A DNA stretch of 64,000 nucleotides from positions 3,307,478-3,371,477 of the forward strand of contig JAQFVV010006231.1 of the NCBI GenBank assembly GCA_028023455.1, in the 5' to 3' direction. The notes beneath the pieces were generated by a model. That model saw nothing but the letters and a program-made list of their open reading frames with translations. It did no database searches and was not told the DNA's origin. The translations under genes were made by a program, and so were the position numbers. This document shows, in pieces, positions 13,401 to 25,800 of this stretch (its first letter is position 1; each line of letters opens with the position of its first letter). The DNA is from Epiperipatus broadwayi. Taxonomy: Eukaryota > Onychophora > Udeonychophora > Euonychophora > Peripatidae.

Positions 13401-16400
13401 ATTGTATCCTAACTAATCAAATTCTATAAAAATATATAATAAGAATATGCCCACGTAGCGCCATTACATACACATAAGATACCTTTATAACTTTAATATG
13501 AAAAATAATAATTAACAATGAAAATAATGCTTTCAAATACAAATTAAACACAATCACAAAAACAGACTAATATTATATATATATAACTTTTGGATTTAAA
13601 CAAATATTTCTCATGAAATAAACATATATCAATATTCAGGGATGGGTTGTTTTAAAACTTAATTTAACATCTACTTGGTGTAAAGTTTTTATGCAATACA
13701 CATATACCCAAACATCTATTGCCAGTGATTTATTTAGCTATGGATTGACAATTTCCTAACCGCATTTTCCTCACAAACTCTATTGTTCTTATTGCATGTT
13801 TTTGCTTAGAGCAATACTTTATAAAAATGCAAGCCATACTACTGCAGAACTGAGTGTACTGAAGAGAGAGGGAAAAACAATGACAAACATAACTGAAAAT
13901 AGTGAGATTTGATTTAAAATAATACAATCGATATTGTAAAAGAAAAAAGTTTTAGTATTTTCCAATAATTAAAGGCAGAAAAAAAAGATAACATTAAATC
14001 AATAAAAATACTATAAGCAGCTATTACATTTTAATTTTCAAAATAATTATGGAAGTTATCTTAAAATTACAATTATGAGTTGATAAAAATATAAATTTAG
14101 ACAAATTATATTGAGAATAAAATGAAAATGTATATTTATTTTAAATTCTATGACTATGTTATTAAAAAATCATGAATAAAGAAAGACATTGGTGACTGAA
14201 ATTACAATGAAATCTCAAAAATATATTGCAAAAGTTTACGATTTAAAAACAACTTTTGGTTTATATATAAATTTAACATTCCCTTAAAATTTGCTGTTGA
14301 AAATACTAGTCTTCTTTATTAAAATGTCAAACCCCCCCCCCCCAATAACTCATCATATTTACGTCACCATATTCACATATACTATCCCAAAATTGCAGTT
14401 TTGAGTGGGCTAGTGACAATAAATGCACTCTTTTATTATGTCTACAATCAGGATTCAAATTCAGGCTAGGTAAACTTGAAAATTTTATCAGATATTTATC
14501 AGGTTAAGAATTTTATTTTTTTTTAAATATCAATCCAACTAATCATTCAATATTGATTATTAGATCTAACTATTTTTATGCTAGAGATCAAAACAAGAAT
14601 GGAAAAATAGTTCAAATCCTCACTAACTAACAATTTGTATGTCTTATGATTAATGTCTTTTTTTTTTCCATGTGCAAAGTATCAGCCAGGAAGCGAATCC
14701 ACGAACCTGGGATAACTGCTTGTAAGACACCTGTGCTGACCACTCAACCACCAATGCTTGACAATGTCTTATTTTTTACAGTTTCTTTTCAAAGAGTGTC
14801 AGGAAGCTTTTTGCCTTGGAATGGCTATTTAAAGATCACTTTATTTTTTTAAAAAGTAAAGTTTGAAAATATGTAACGACAAAAAGGGTATTCAGGATTG
14901 CTATTTTTTTTTAAATATGCATCTATGCATCTTAAGGTCTCCATATGGCTAAAGGCAAATGAGTAAGTTAATCATAAAGTACTAAAACTAAGTAATAACC
15001 TTTGAATGTCAATAATAATTTTCCAATTCTTCCCCCATCTTAATACAATTCAGGATAGTTTAAAAAAGTAAATGCAAATTAAAAAATAACAGAAATAAAT
15101 CAACATTTTTAACACTTTCTCTCTTTGGCACAAATAAGACTTATTTCTGATAATAAGCTGCTTTATAAAATTAGTATTTCTTTTCTTAACATATTTTTAT
15201 TACTAGAAATACAATAAATAAAATAAAAACAAACCAACTTATTAATTAAAAGCAAGAAGTGAACACTTCATTAAAATGGTCAATAAATTAAAATGAGAAA
15301 ATGTATGCGGAATGTTAAAAGAGATCAAAGAAATGGAACAATTACAAAGTAAAATGATGGAATTCAAAAACAAAACATAAATGTCCATTTCCTGTAAAGA
15401 CAATTTCTAGGTATAAAAGTAAAAAATATTTAGGTAAACATAATATGTTTTATCACCAAACTGAAGCAATACTTAAAAGTAAAAATCATTATACATTTTA
15501 TTTTATCCCCCCCTCCAATTTAAATTAGTTTAGAATTCATGAAAAATAATTTTGTACAAATTTGGGATTTTTTTTTCCAAGTTCTGTAATTGTTTTATTT
15601 TCTTTGGATTTTTGGTTCAGTTGTTATTTTCTTTTTTGATTTGAAAAATCATTGGAAAAAATACTATATATATATCATCTAGTCATGCAATATGGAGGAT
15701 CTGAAGGCACACAGTCCTATTCAGAAAAGAAAAAAAAATCTACATAACAGCAAATATACAAGCTTTTGGGAAAGAAAGCCACATAGCGATTATTTACATC
15801 TCATTGAAAAAATAATTATGTAAAACACACAAAAAAAAGTTACATATAAACAATACAGAAATGTTACAAAATAAAAAAAAAAGGTCCCAGCAGAGAAGTA
15901 AAAATTTTAAATTTTACATAAAAATAAAGTGAGAGCTTAAAAAACAAAATATAAAACAACCCTATTGGTTTTTGCTATACAAAGCAATCACCAGATGGCA
16001 GTGTTTCGCTGCAATTAACTATCACTAAAATATCAAATACATTTAGAAAAATGGCAGTAAACACTGAATGCAAAAAAAAAAAATTAAATCAAGTGTTATG
16101 TGCAGGTAATATCACCAGCTTCTAATTACCCATTAAGCAGTCATAAATACTTTTAAAATACCATCTTTCTCTTTCATCTATAAATGAAAAAACATTTCAA
16201 TAATAATAACTTTTTTAAAAAAATTGCAGTAGTAGTAAATACATTAATAATATATTAGAAAGAAAAAAACTTATGACATTGATAAGTTTGAAAAAACAAA
16301 ATTATAATATTATGGATAGAATTATATGGTAGATTTTTCAATTAAAAAAAAAAGAAAGAAAAAATCTATACTTTAGTAAGGCCTGTTTTGCATTTTAATT

Positions 16401-19098
16401 TTGAATTATAGAATATAGATGAAAATATAAATGTTCAATATATATTTTTTAAATGCCGAGTTTACTTTTGAAACTAATTTAAAAATATCCAAATTGTATA
16501 ATGGGATAGTCATTTATTGCAGAACTTTAATATTTGCTAATGATGATAAATTTCGCAAAAATTTTGAAAATATACAAAGTAATTTTTAAATTTTACTTTT
16601 TATTAATACAATATTTTTTTTAGCTTCACTGTGAATGATGAAATATTTTTTAAAAAGTTTCTGCACTGTAGAATTAACAGAGAAATAAATCGTCAAATTA
16701 AAATAGTAATATGATTATTTTTTTCTAGAAACAGACTTAAAATTTGCAATTTATTATTATTACAATTTGTTTTTATGATTTTGTATATTTTTATTGTTAT
16801 ATTTTAAGATATTTTTTAGATTGCACATCATTTAATTAAAAATGAAGGTTCAAAAATAAATGCCATTGAAAAAAAAAATTCTTAATAAAATTAAACATTG
16901 TATTTTTTGAACAATATTTAAAAATTTATTAGCATTATCATATAAATTTTTGAAAAAAATTTCACATTTTACTATTAACAACAAAAAACATAATCATTTT
17001 TCAAAGAATTGAATTGCAAATTAATATCTGTTGAATTATCAAATGATAAACTTTTAGTCATAATAACTTATTGTTATACAATATATAAAAAAAGATGATC
17101 TAGAATTGTAAAAAAAAAGTGATTTGCTGTAGCTATTTCATTCATCAACAGATGAAAGAAATCCTCTCAGATGCATAGTTATTTTATATTTCACAAATTG
17201 GTGGCTTTCAATAAGATGAAATATTTCTCCAGAATCTGAATATGTTGAAGCAAAATTCTCAATTTCAATCATATTCAAATATAAATTCTTCATATGTCAA
17301 TTTCCCTGGCTCTTAAAATTGAGACTATCAAAATATTTTTTCTGTGAATATTTGTAATGATAAAATCTGAGATTAACACCATTTATAAGAAGGATTTACC
17401 ATGGCTGCATTTAATAAAAAAAAAATGTTTACTGCCTGCAAATATCATGCCTACATATAAACAAAATAATGTAAAGAGAAAACCATATCTTATAGTTCTC
17501 TTTTCACAAAAGATTATAATATATCTAAAGATGAATCTTTGTATGTGTAAATATAAATATATATATATATATAAATCAATTATATTGATAAAGATGCCAT
17601 ACTGTTTACACAATAACATTTTATAAATTACAGATAGAAAAAAAAAATTATTTAGTATATTAACTACTACCAACTTTTAAATGCTAGGACTGCTGGGTAA
17701 ATTGCACTTTTTAAACCTTATAAATTTGAGTGTTTTGAGAAGTTGCATAGATCTGCCCTTCACAATAACTAGTTAAAACATTAGCTAGTTGCTCTCTGAA
17801 CAATTCTTTGACATATTCAAGATATGATTATCCCATTCTTTTTAAACATTTTTCTGTGGGAAAGTTAAAATGAACAGATTTATAAAATTGTAATATGTAG
17901 TTAAAAACAAAAAAGACTACTAGCTACTGAGCAATGAGTCTATTTCTTGAATGGCTGTGAAAATTACTAGACTTAAAGAAGTCTCTTAAATTCATATACC
18001 AAACAAGTCCAATAATTATGAAATATTTTCATTTCAATTTGTAATACATATAAAACAAAACATAAAAAAAGGTTTCCCATATGATTCCTTTTTTAAAAAA
18101 TATAAGTTACGTTTTATAACATTCTGCATGGGAAGTAAAAAAAAAAATTCCATCTGTAAAATAAAGTCATAACAACCTGAGTCCCGTTCATTAAAAAAAA
18201 AAAAAAATGCTGTTCGCGTATTTTATGAGAAATTTCTTAATGTAGCTTGCCGGAATTCCTCTTGAAGTCAACTCTCAACATTTCCTTTCATTTTCTTTAA
18301 GAAAAAAAATAAAAATTCAAAATTGTGAATAAAACAGCTCAATTAATATCATTAATAATAATTCAATGTTATTCATAACGATATATCTTATAAATTTCTA
18401 TACAAACAAATATAATTAAGTACCAACTTCTCAACTATACAAAATTTAAAAACAGAAGACTATAAATAGGTATGTATATTTCTACAGGTGTAGACATACC
18501 TAGTCAATACTGCAAAAACTGATGAGATAAGCAAAACAGAATGCCTTGCTTAAACTCACACCCTGAACTTATATATTTATCTTTTGGAATTAACGAAAAA
18601 AAGTCATTAAAATTCCATCTGATCACAGTGAAAACATAAAAGACAGTACAATAACAACAAAAAATATATATACACATAATGTAATTGTATTTTATTATAG
18701 ATTTGTGAAATAAACACTGATATGTTGGAGTTCGGCAGCCTACTTGGCGGACACTCAGGGTGATAACAGCAAGTGAGGCCTATCTAATATTAGATTGCCT
18801 CCGTTGGAAATAAAAAAAAAACGGTCTTAATTTAAAAAAATATCACAAAATAAAATAAACAAAATCAAAATATTAAATCTGTGCTTCAATATGAATACAC
18901 ATTTTTTTGGTCTTCTTGGCAGTGAAATGTAGCTTACTTTGTAGAAAGAATTATATTTTTTAAATTTTATAATGTTCTTTTTTATATTTTTATTTTGTCT
19001 TCAGTAAATAAAAAAAAAAATCTTAATTGAAAAAAAAAAAGTTCTTTAATACTTGTCAGGAAGTTTTTCTTTATTTATTATTTTAATGCTATCAGGTT
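10500..19098 (-). other. Sequence downstream of the AEBP2 stop; possible long 3' UTR
   Basis: This 8.6-kb stretch follows the AEBP2 stop codon on the minus strand. Apart from one tRNA-like remnant near 14.7 kb I see no transposon termini in it, in contrast to the repeat-loaded DNA on either side. It is full of A/T homopolymers and has small GC-richer islands at 18725-18805, 12620-12670 and 10700-10930. Minus-strand AATAAA hexamers (TTTATT on plus) are too common at this base composition to pick a polyadenylation site. How far the transcript reaches is unknown. The overlapping open frames at 17357-17626 (plus) and 17383-17673 (minus) consist largely of K, I, Y and F from A/T runs and look like chance. 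Confidence 0.3.
14680..14770 (-). repeat. tRNA-like SINE remnant
   Basis: The minus strand contains a box A-like TGGTTGAGTGGTCAGCACAGG-type segment (near 14731-14751) and a box B-like GGTTCGTGGATTCGC segment (near 14695-14709), spaced as in a tRNA. No acceptor-stem pairing is visible and there is a CCTGGC extension, so I read it as the head of a degraded SINE rather than a working tRNA. Confidence 0.5.
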
Positions 19099-19249
19099 TC
19101 ATTTTCTTCTATTCTTTCGATGCATTGACTGTGATCGGCATAATGCAGGCTGAAGTTCAGCTATAGCATCTGGAGGCAGGCTAGCCAAAGGAATGCTCTG
19201 CTTATGGTGGTGATGAGCCTGAGATTCTGGAACCCAGGCATCTGGTAGT
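19099..19249 (-). CDS. AEBP2: AEBP2/jing homologue, last coding exon
   Basis: On the minus strand a T-rich acceptor ending in TTTTTTAG precedes the exon at 19249. The first base completes a valine codon split with the upstream exon. The frame then reads LPDAWVPESQAHHHHKQSIP, LASLPPDAIAELQPALCRSQ and SMHRKNRRK, ending at a TGA (19101-19099). From family knowledge, AEBP2 is an accessory subunit of Polycomb repressive complex 2 in the nucleus, and its C-terminal region contacts the SUZ12 part of the complex. The LPD.WV.ES block, and a following segment containing a L..LP motif, match what I remember of vertebrate AEBP2. The tail is short and ends in the basic RKNRRK, whereas vertebrate proteins run on for some tens of residues. 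A run of four histidines is also notable. Identification is from memory of the family, not from a search. Confidence 0.85.
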
Positions 19250-20950
19250 CTAAAAAATAAAGAAAAAAATATCCTTAAAAACTAATAACTTTTAGATTAT
19301 TTTTTAAATCACCAATATGATTATCAGTCTTCAACTAAAACATTAAAAATGATTTAAAAAGTAAATAAATATCAAATTGTAAAATATTTTATGACAATAT
19401 TTAATAAAATGCTTTTTTTTTTTTTGCCTGGGATAAAATATATGTATATATTTAGGAAGAAATAAGAATCTGTCTATGCACTTGAAAAGAAAGATTTATT
19501 AAAAAAAAAAAAAACGTATTCTATTAGTTTTTATTTATATGAAAGTTATTGTAGAGCAAGTAGTCAAAATGGATATATGTGTGATGGAATTAATAATGAG
19601 GATTGAAAGTGATAAACATGGATGAACAGATCCAACAGGTATCACATATCATTGATAAAATTAAAAAACTGATATGGTGCTATACTCAACATGTTGCTGA
19701 AAAATATGAAAATATATAAACAAATTCTAAATTAAAAAAAAAAAAAATGTAAGAGATCTAGCAAGAAATAATATAAGAAATAGATAGATAAAGAACTTTG
19801 CTACAAAATGCTTTTTATAAGATTATGGACAAACATCTATAATTCAAAATTGGTAGCCAAAAGAATAAGTAAAAGTTTATGAAGTTCCATTAAAAATAAA
19901 TAATATGACCCAGCAATTGACATTTCTAAATATGCAGTGTCAGCTTATAATAAAACTATAACTCATAAGGCAAATATCACAATGTGCTTCCAAATCTGAA
20001 TCATAAACGTTATAATGTTTATATAAATACTCTATTTCACAATCTAATTTTAAAAATAGAAATTTATGTAAAGTTAGCCCAGTGTATTGCAGAATTCGAT
20101 TCCAAACTTACATGTGAGTGCTTGAAACTATTATCGAACTTTACAATTTAATTTAAATATTATACACATTAAGAAAAATAATTAACACAAAATACAATAA
20201 ACTAGTTACAAAAGTAACAAAATCAGAGAACAATCATGTGATCAAATAAGAGATGATTTCAAATTTATAAATGATTATTTTTACTTGATAACATTTCTAA
20301 TAATATAAATTTTCTTAGAAAAAAATTCCAAAACTCCAGATAAAATGAAAAAGCCATTCAAATTTATTTTTTTTGCAAATAAAATTTATAATTTACAAAC
20401 TCTGAGTCTTTAAAATCACATAGAATCCAATTTATTATTTCAGATGCTTTGTCTTTTCTCATTTCTTCTAAAGACATGTTCAGTGCAATTGTTTTAAACT
20501 ATTTATTTTTTCAATGAAATTAAATATATTTACAATTTTATTTTAAGGCAATAGTAAAATAAGTTTTTTTTTAACCAATTGCAAAAAAGTTTCTTAATCC
20601 ATAATAAGATGAATTAAATGTATAATTGATCAAATAAATTGTTATTATAAGAAATAGGTACAATTTAGTTTTTCAATATTTTTATTATTTATCATTAAAT
20701 ACATTCAAATTATACACTATAATAAATGTTTTTGTTTTTTTTTAATTTCCACAAATTGAAAATAAATATTCAAAAGAATATTATTTGAATATTTCTTTAC
20801 TAAAATTATATTAAATATATTCAAATTTTATTTTAGAGTTATGAAAATAAAAGATTCGAAAGAGTAGAATTTGAATTCACTTTTACAATAATACTAAATA
20901 CAATAGGAGAAATCTATTTAAAAATACCAAACCATAATAAATAAACTCAC
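19250..20950 (-). other. Intron of the AEBP2 homologue (about 1.7 kb)
   Basis: This intron lies between the last two coding exons. On the minus strand the donor is GTGAGT (20950-20945) and the acceptor ends TTTTTTAG (to 19250). The interior is AT-rich. A short plus-strand peptide-like stretch near 19610-19720 (MDEQIQQVSHIIDKIKKLIW) is isolated and not recognised. Confidence 0.8.
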
Positions 20951-21018
20951 ACATGCTCTGGTGTCCAATGTAAAAGAACTTTGACTTTCCCTGAACCTTC
21001 TACTCTTCGGGCTATTAC
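20951..21018 (-). CDS. AEBP2: AEBP2/jing homologue, penultimate coding exon
   Basis: This 68-bp minus-strand exon lies between an acceptor ending TTATAAATAG (to 21019) and a GTGAGT donor (20950-20945). It starts in phase 0 and encodes VIARRVEGSGKVKVLL followed by HWTPEH, ending with two bases (GT) of a split valine codon completed by the next exon. The V-I-A-x-R-x-E-x-S-G-K-x-K-x-L-L-H-W-x-P-E pattern is the diagnostic core of the AEBP2 C-terminal domain as I remember it (vertebrate form VIAKRKEDSGKIKLLLHW). Both junctions are phase-compatible with the neighbouring exons, which is strong internal support for a real gene and not a retrocopy. Confidence 0.9.
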
Positions 21019-21164
21019 CTATTTATAAAAAAAAAATAATAAAACCAATATAAATAAAAAAATAAATGATTTAAATTTTTTGTACTTTATTTTGTGTTAA
21101 CTTCAATGAAAATAAACTATAAAAAATGAGGGTTATCTGGGAAATGAATTTGGTACTCATCTTA

Positions 21165-22261
21165 TAGCTAAAGACGCCATTCTATGGCACGGTTTTCGCA
21201 CCAAAACACATTAAAATGCTGTTTCTGTGGCCGACACGTTCGAACTGCATTTTCTACAATACAACTTTTTTGTTGTGCTACAGAATGCAGGCCGCTATGT
21301 CGCGTCGCAGTATAGCATGTATGTCGCTAAGCAGCAATTACATTTTATGAATTCGCACAATTTATAAAATAATTACGGCTTGATGAGAGAGTTTGTATTT
21401 GAATTGTATTGAAATGTTGTTTTCATTGGATTTTTTTATTTATTTTAAACTATAGAAATGTTCAGATGTTTTAAAACAATAATTATAAGACTTTTTACAA
21501 CGTACTGTATTGAACTTTTATTTGGGTAAATGTTAAATATCTATGTTTTTATTGAGTTAGTAACATTCATGAGACAAAAAAGATTCTATCGTCTGTATAT
21601 TTTTGAAGTAAAAAAGAACGGTACGAGAAAAATATCCAGTACGAAAAGTCCAAATGTACAGGTTTTTTTGTAAATTTAATAAAAAGCAAATATTATAAAC
21701 ATGTTTAATAAGTAAAGAAGATATTTGTTTGTTGTTTAAAAAAGTTTGAGTTTCTTTCTTCTGTCCGAGTACGCTTACGATTTTGAATTTTTTTATTTTA
21801 GCATTACAAACAGAACCCTAACCTTAAAACTAACCCTAAATCTAACCGTAACAACTTTTACTTTTATTACGATTATAATTTTTTAGTTAAACAACAACAA
21901 AAAAAGTCGTAGCACAAGTAAAAAAATAACCGATAGAAAATTGATAAAAAAAAAGCCGTAACACAAGTAAAAAAATATCCAATAGAAAATTAATAAAAAA
22001 AAGCCGTAACACAATTTAAAAAGTATACGATATAAAAAACACGAATCAAATTGTAATTTGTTGATTTTATTTTACATTTATTATTATCATTTAAATTATA
22101 TACGTTAATAAAAAATAATATTTAAAAAAGACGATTTTGTTTTGTTTTTATTTTCGCATTACAAAAAAGCACAGAAAAATTATTAAAATCAACGACCTGT
22201 GAATGTTCATATTTTATAGTTTTAGCATGAAAATGACGCCATCCTACAGCGTCTTTATCTA
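21165..22261. mobile_element. TA-flanked inverted-repeat DNA element (about 1.1 kb)
   Basis: The left end reads TAGCTAAAGACGCCATTCTA and the reverse complement of the right end reads TAGATAAAGACGCTGTAGGA. Similarity continues inward for about 45 bases (a GTTTTC-type block and then CCAAAAC against GCTAAAAC). A TA dinucleotide flanks each end (21163-21164 and 22262-22263), consistent with a Tc1/mariner-type TA target duplication. No transposase is readable inside. The interior carries a degenerate CCCTAA-like run (21813-21851) and a three-copy 48-49-bp repeat. The element lies in the AEBP2 intron between the 68-bp and 116-bp exons. Confidence 0.75.
21905..22040. repeat. Short tandem array, 48-49-bp unit
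   Basis: Three successive units begin AGTCGTAGCACAAGT (21905), AGCCGTAACACAAGT (about 21954) and AGCCGTAACACAATT (about 22002), each followed by A-rich sequence and CGATAGAAAA-like or CAATAGAAAA-like blocks. The array is internal to the TA-flanked element. Confidence 0.7.
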
Positions 22262-22805
22262 TAATACAAGCATCATGAATTTACTTTGCAAACCTATCTA
22301 TAATAATGTCATTATATAAAGATGATAAAAAAATAAATAAAAACGCATTCGTTCAATTTTGGTTAATATAATACAAGACAAAATTTTAACAGTATCTAGG
22401 AGTTTTAAGCCATCATTAATGGGGGAATTACTTAACATCTATAAAGGAAGCTTTTACATTTAAATCTCTGTTTACTTTCTATGGAAGGATTATTTTTAAT
22501 TCAATGATATGAGAAATTTACATTTCTTTTCATATGGTTAAGAGAAAAACATTTCATGCTATAAATTTATAATATTCACTATTAATGTTGTCTTTGAGTC
22601 TGCTTTCAAAACATTAAGCAAAAACAAAATTCAACTGAGGGGTTGTTTATATTTACAATTTCATTCCCACAATTATTGTCTAAATTGGATTCAATATAAA
22701 ATCAAACAAAAATGGATTCACTTTTTGTTGGCTAAATGAATTGAATATTAACACTGTAAGCTTTTACATGTTATTAATACTACATTGAATAATATCAATC
22801 TAGTT

Positions 22806-25800
22806 GAAATGATACTGATTTAGTATGCACTTGCGGCCATTATGAATTGTAAGAATGGTACAAAACCATTGCTGACATATCCAAGCAATAAATGGCATGA
22901 AATATACCACATGTGGTACAATATGACCATTCGCTACAAAATCGCAATTTACATCAATAATTCCAAAATTAAATCTCAAATTTTGTACAACTATATTTGA
23001 TCAAACTAAAAACTTATTAAATACAAATTTTATTAAAATATCAAAAATTAAAGCACAAATTTTATACAATTATGCTTGATCAAATCAAATCACGACTAAA
23101 AACCCCCCCCAAAATATAAAGAATGGGATGAACGAATACATTTTGAAAAACTAAAAGCTTATTAAATACTAATTATATTACAATATATGCCCAACCAAGA
23201 TTGTGTATTCTAAAATGAATTTATATGGATAACAACAAGTTAAAAGAAAAAAAAAACAAGCCAAGAGAACAAGTAGAAATAACAAAAATTGATCGTACCA
23301 AACTTATAAATTCGAAAAACTAAAAGCTTGTTAAATATGAATTACATTACCATATATGCTCATAAGCACATATAGAAATAATGTAAAATTGAGCATACCA
23401 AGCTTATAATTTTGAAAAACTAAAAGCTTATTAAATACCAATTATATTACAATATATGTCATAACCATATGAAATAAAGCATATTAATTTTACAATTAAT
23501 AGGATTTTTTCTTACCAAAAAGAAAATCTGATGTTGCATGCTAGCGTTGTTCACATATCTCCTGACATATTATCGAATCTACACTTGATTATGTGAGGTC
23601 CTTAAGGACTCTTGAAATTGCTACAAATCTATATCATATTTACATCAAAATTATTTTTAACATCAACAAATGAACACGGAAACACATTTAAAAAAAATAA
23701 TTACAGACTTTATTATTTCAAAATACTAAATATTGAAGTAGTTTTAATTATCAAGGAGAATTTTGCTAGAGTAGGTCCACATTGAAATACACACACTAGA
23801 AAGTAAAAAGAATAGTGACATATAAAAGCTATTGATTTTTAAATAAGATAAACCTAATCTTTTCACCATCAGCAAGTATCATTAACATCTTTGAGAAGCT
23901 TAGTGAATAAATCTCTCTCATTTAGATACTTTTTATCCATCCACCAGGAAAGTGAATCAAAGTGGCATTGTAGTAGATTCAGTGATGTGCCTCTCATCTT
24001 TTTCAATATTTTTAACTTTGGCTTCAAGCCATGATCTCTCAATAAATTGGGTATGAGTGCCCATCACAGGATTTACATAGTTTTTCTGGTGTTTGACTGT
24101 AAAATGTTGAAACCACCTATCATTGATATCTGCATAGATTGGCCACTCATCTGAGTGAATAACATAGCCAGCTATGCATTCACTTTCAATAATGGGAATT
24201 AACATGGCTTTATATTGATGTGGCACTGAAAAGTAGCAACAATTGGAACTCTTTTTCAATTCAAAAACCCAGGGTTCATCAATTTGGGCCCCCTAAACAG
24301 AAGATCACCACTTAGCTGTCTTCCTGTTATATTTTCGTTGGCTGGCAAATCTCGCTTCATCTATTTGAATAGGTTCTTGTTTTGTCACTATCAATTGTCT
24401 CCTCATCTCAACAGATAAAATCTGAGAGCATCCCCCCCCCACAAAAATTAAACAAGTCAACCACAGTTTTTAAAGCATTGCTGGTCATCATGATCACTGT
24501 TCTAGTCAGTAAATCCATTATGAAGAATAAACTAGTTACAGTATTTCTCATGTAAACAATGCTAAATTTTTATTATCTGTATCCTTTTGTCTGTAACATG
24601 TGAGAAATGAAGCACACAACAGTACTCGCTTTGGTAAGATAAAAATCTGATTTACTAATTGTAATGTTAATATTCTTTACTTTAGACAATTATTCTTTTA
24701 ACTAATCTTAAGATAACATGCAATTTATTATTAACTGTAGAATTAATATGCTTCAGCATTTGTTTCTACATTTATTCAACATTTATGTTATTTCAACATG
24801 TATATATAGGCCTATATTAGTTCAAAAGTTATAAGCTTTTAGTATTTCAAAATCCATTTGTTCCTCTCATTTTTTATATTTTATACATTTTAGTCAAGTT
24901 AAGCATAGTTGCATGAAATTTGCGCTTTAATTTTTTTAATTATTGATATATATTTAATATTTTGAAATAATAAAATTTGTAATTATTTTCTTTAAACATA
25001 TTTCTGTGTTCATTTGTTAATAATAAAAGTCACTTCAATGTAAATATGATATGGATATGTATCAATTTCAAGAGCCTGTAAGGACCTCATTTGATCAAAT
25101 GTAGATCCGATAACACATCAGGAGATGATATGTGAACAACACAATTTTTTCTTATTTCCTTTTTTTTTCTGACTACATGGAACAAAGCAAGCATACAACA
25201 TTAGACTTTCTTTCTAGTATGAAAAAATCCTATTAATTGTAAAATTAATATGCTTTATTTCATATAGTTATATAATTTGTATTTAAAAAGCTTTTACTTT
25301 TTTGAAATTATAAGCTTGGTAAGATCAATTATTCATTATTTCTACTTGCGCTTATGGGCATATATTGTAATATAATTCGTACTTAATAAGCTTTTACTTT
25401 TTCAAAATTATAAGCTTGGTTGGGCATATATTGTAATATAATTCATATTCAATAAGCTTTTAGTTTTTTAAAATTATAAGCTTGGTATAGTCAATTTTAC
25501 ATTATTTTTACATGTGCTTGTTGTTAAAAATATGAAATTTATTAAGTTTAATAATGTATAAGATAGGAAACCATATTTAATGACTCCAGAAAAACACATC
25601 GAAAGTTTTATAGAAATGTTATTTTAAATAGAGAGCAATGAAAGTAGACTTAAAAATAAAGTAAATGTGAAAATTAGCAAATATATGTTACATTAAATGT
25701 TAATTGATTATTACTATCTTTGACTTATTTTTTATTTCTTTTAACTTGTTGGTATTCATATAAATTCATTTTAGAATACACAACAGTGGATGGGCATATA

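Noticed and set aside
17357-17673. Overlapping open frames of 89 and 96 codons on opposite strands
   Set aside because: They consist mostly of residues from A/T runs and a (TA)n tract, have no domain and no splice context.
21813-21851. True telomeric or interstitial telomere repeat
   Set aside because: The CCCTAA-like units are degenerate and lie inside an inverted-repeat transposon, so they are more likely element sequence.
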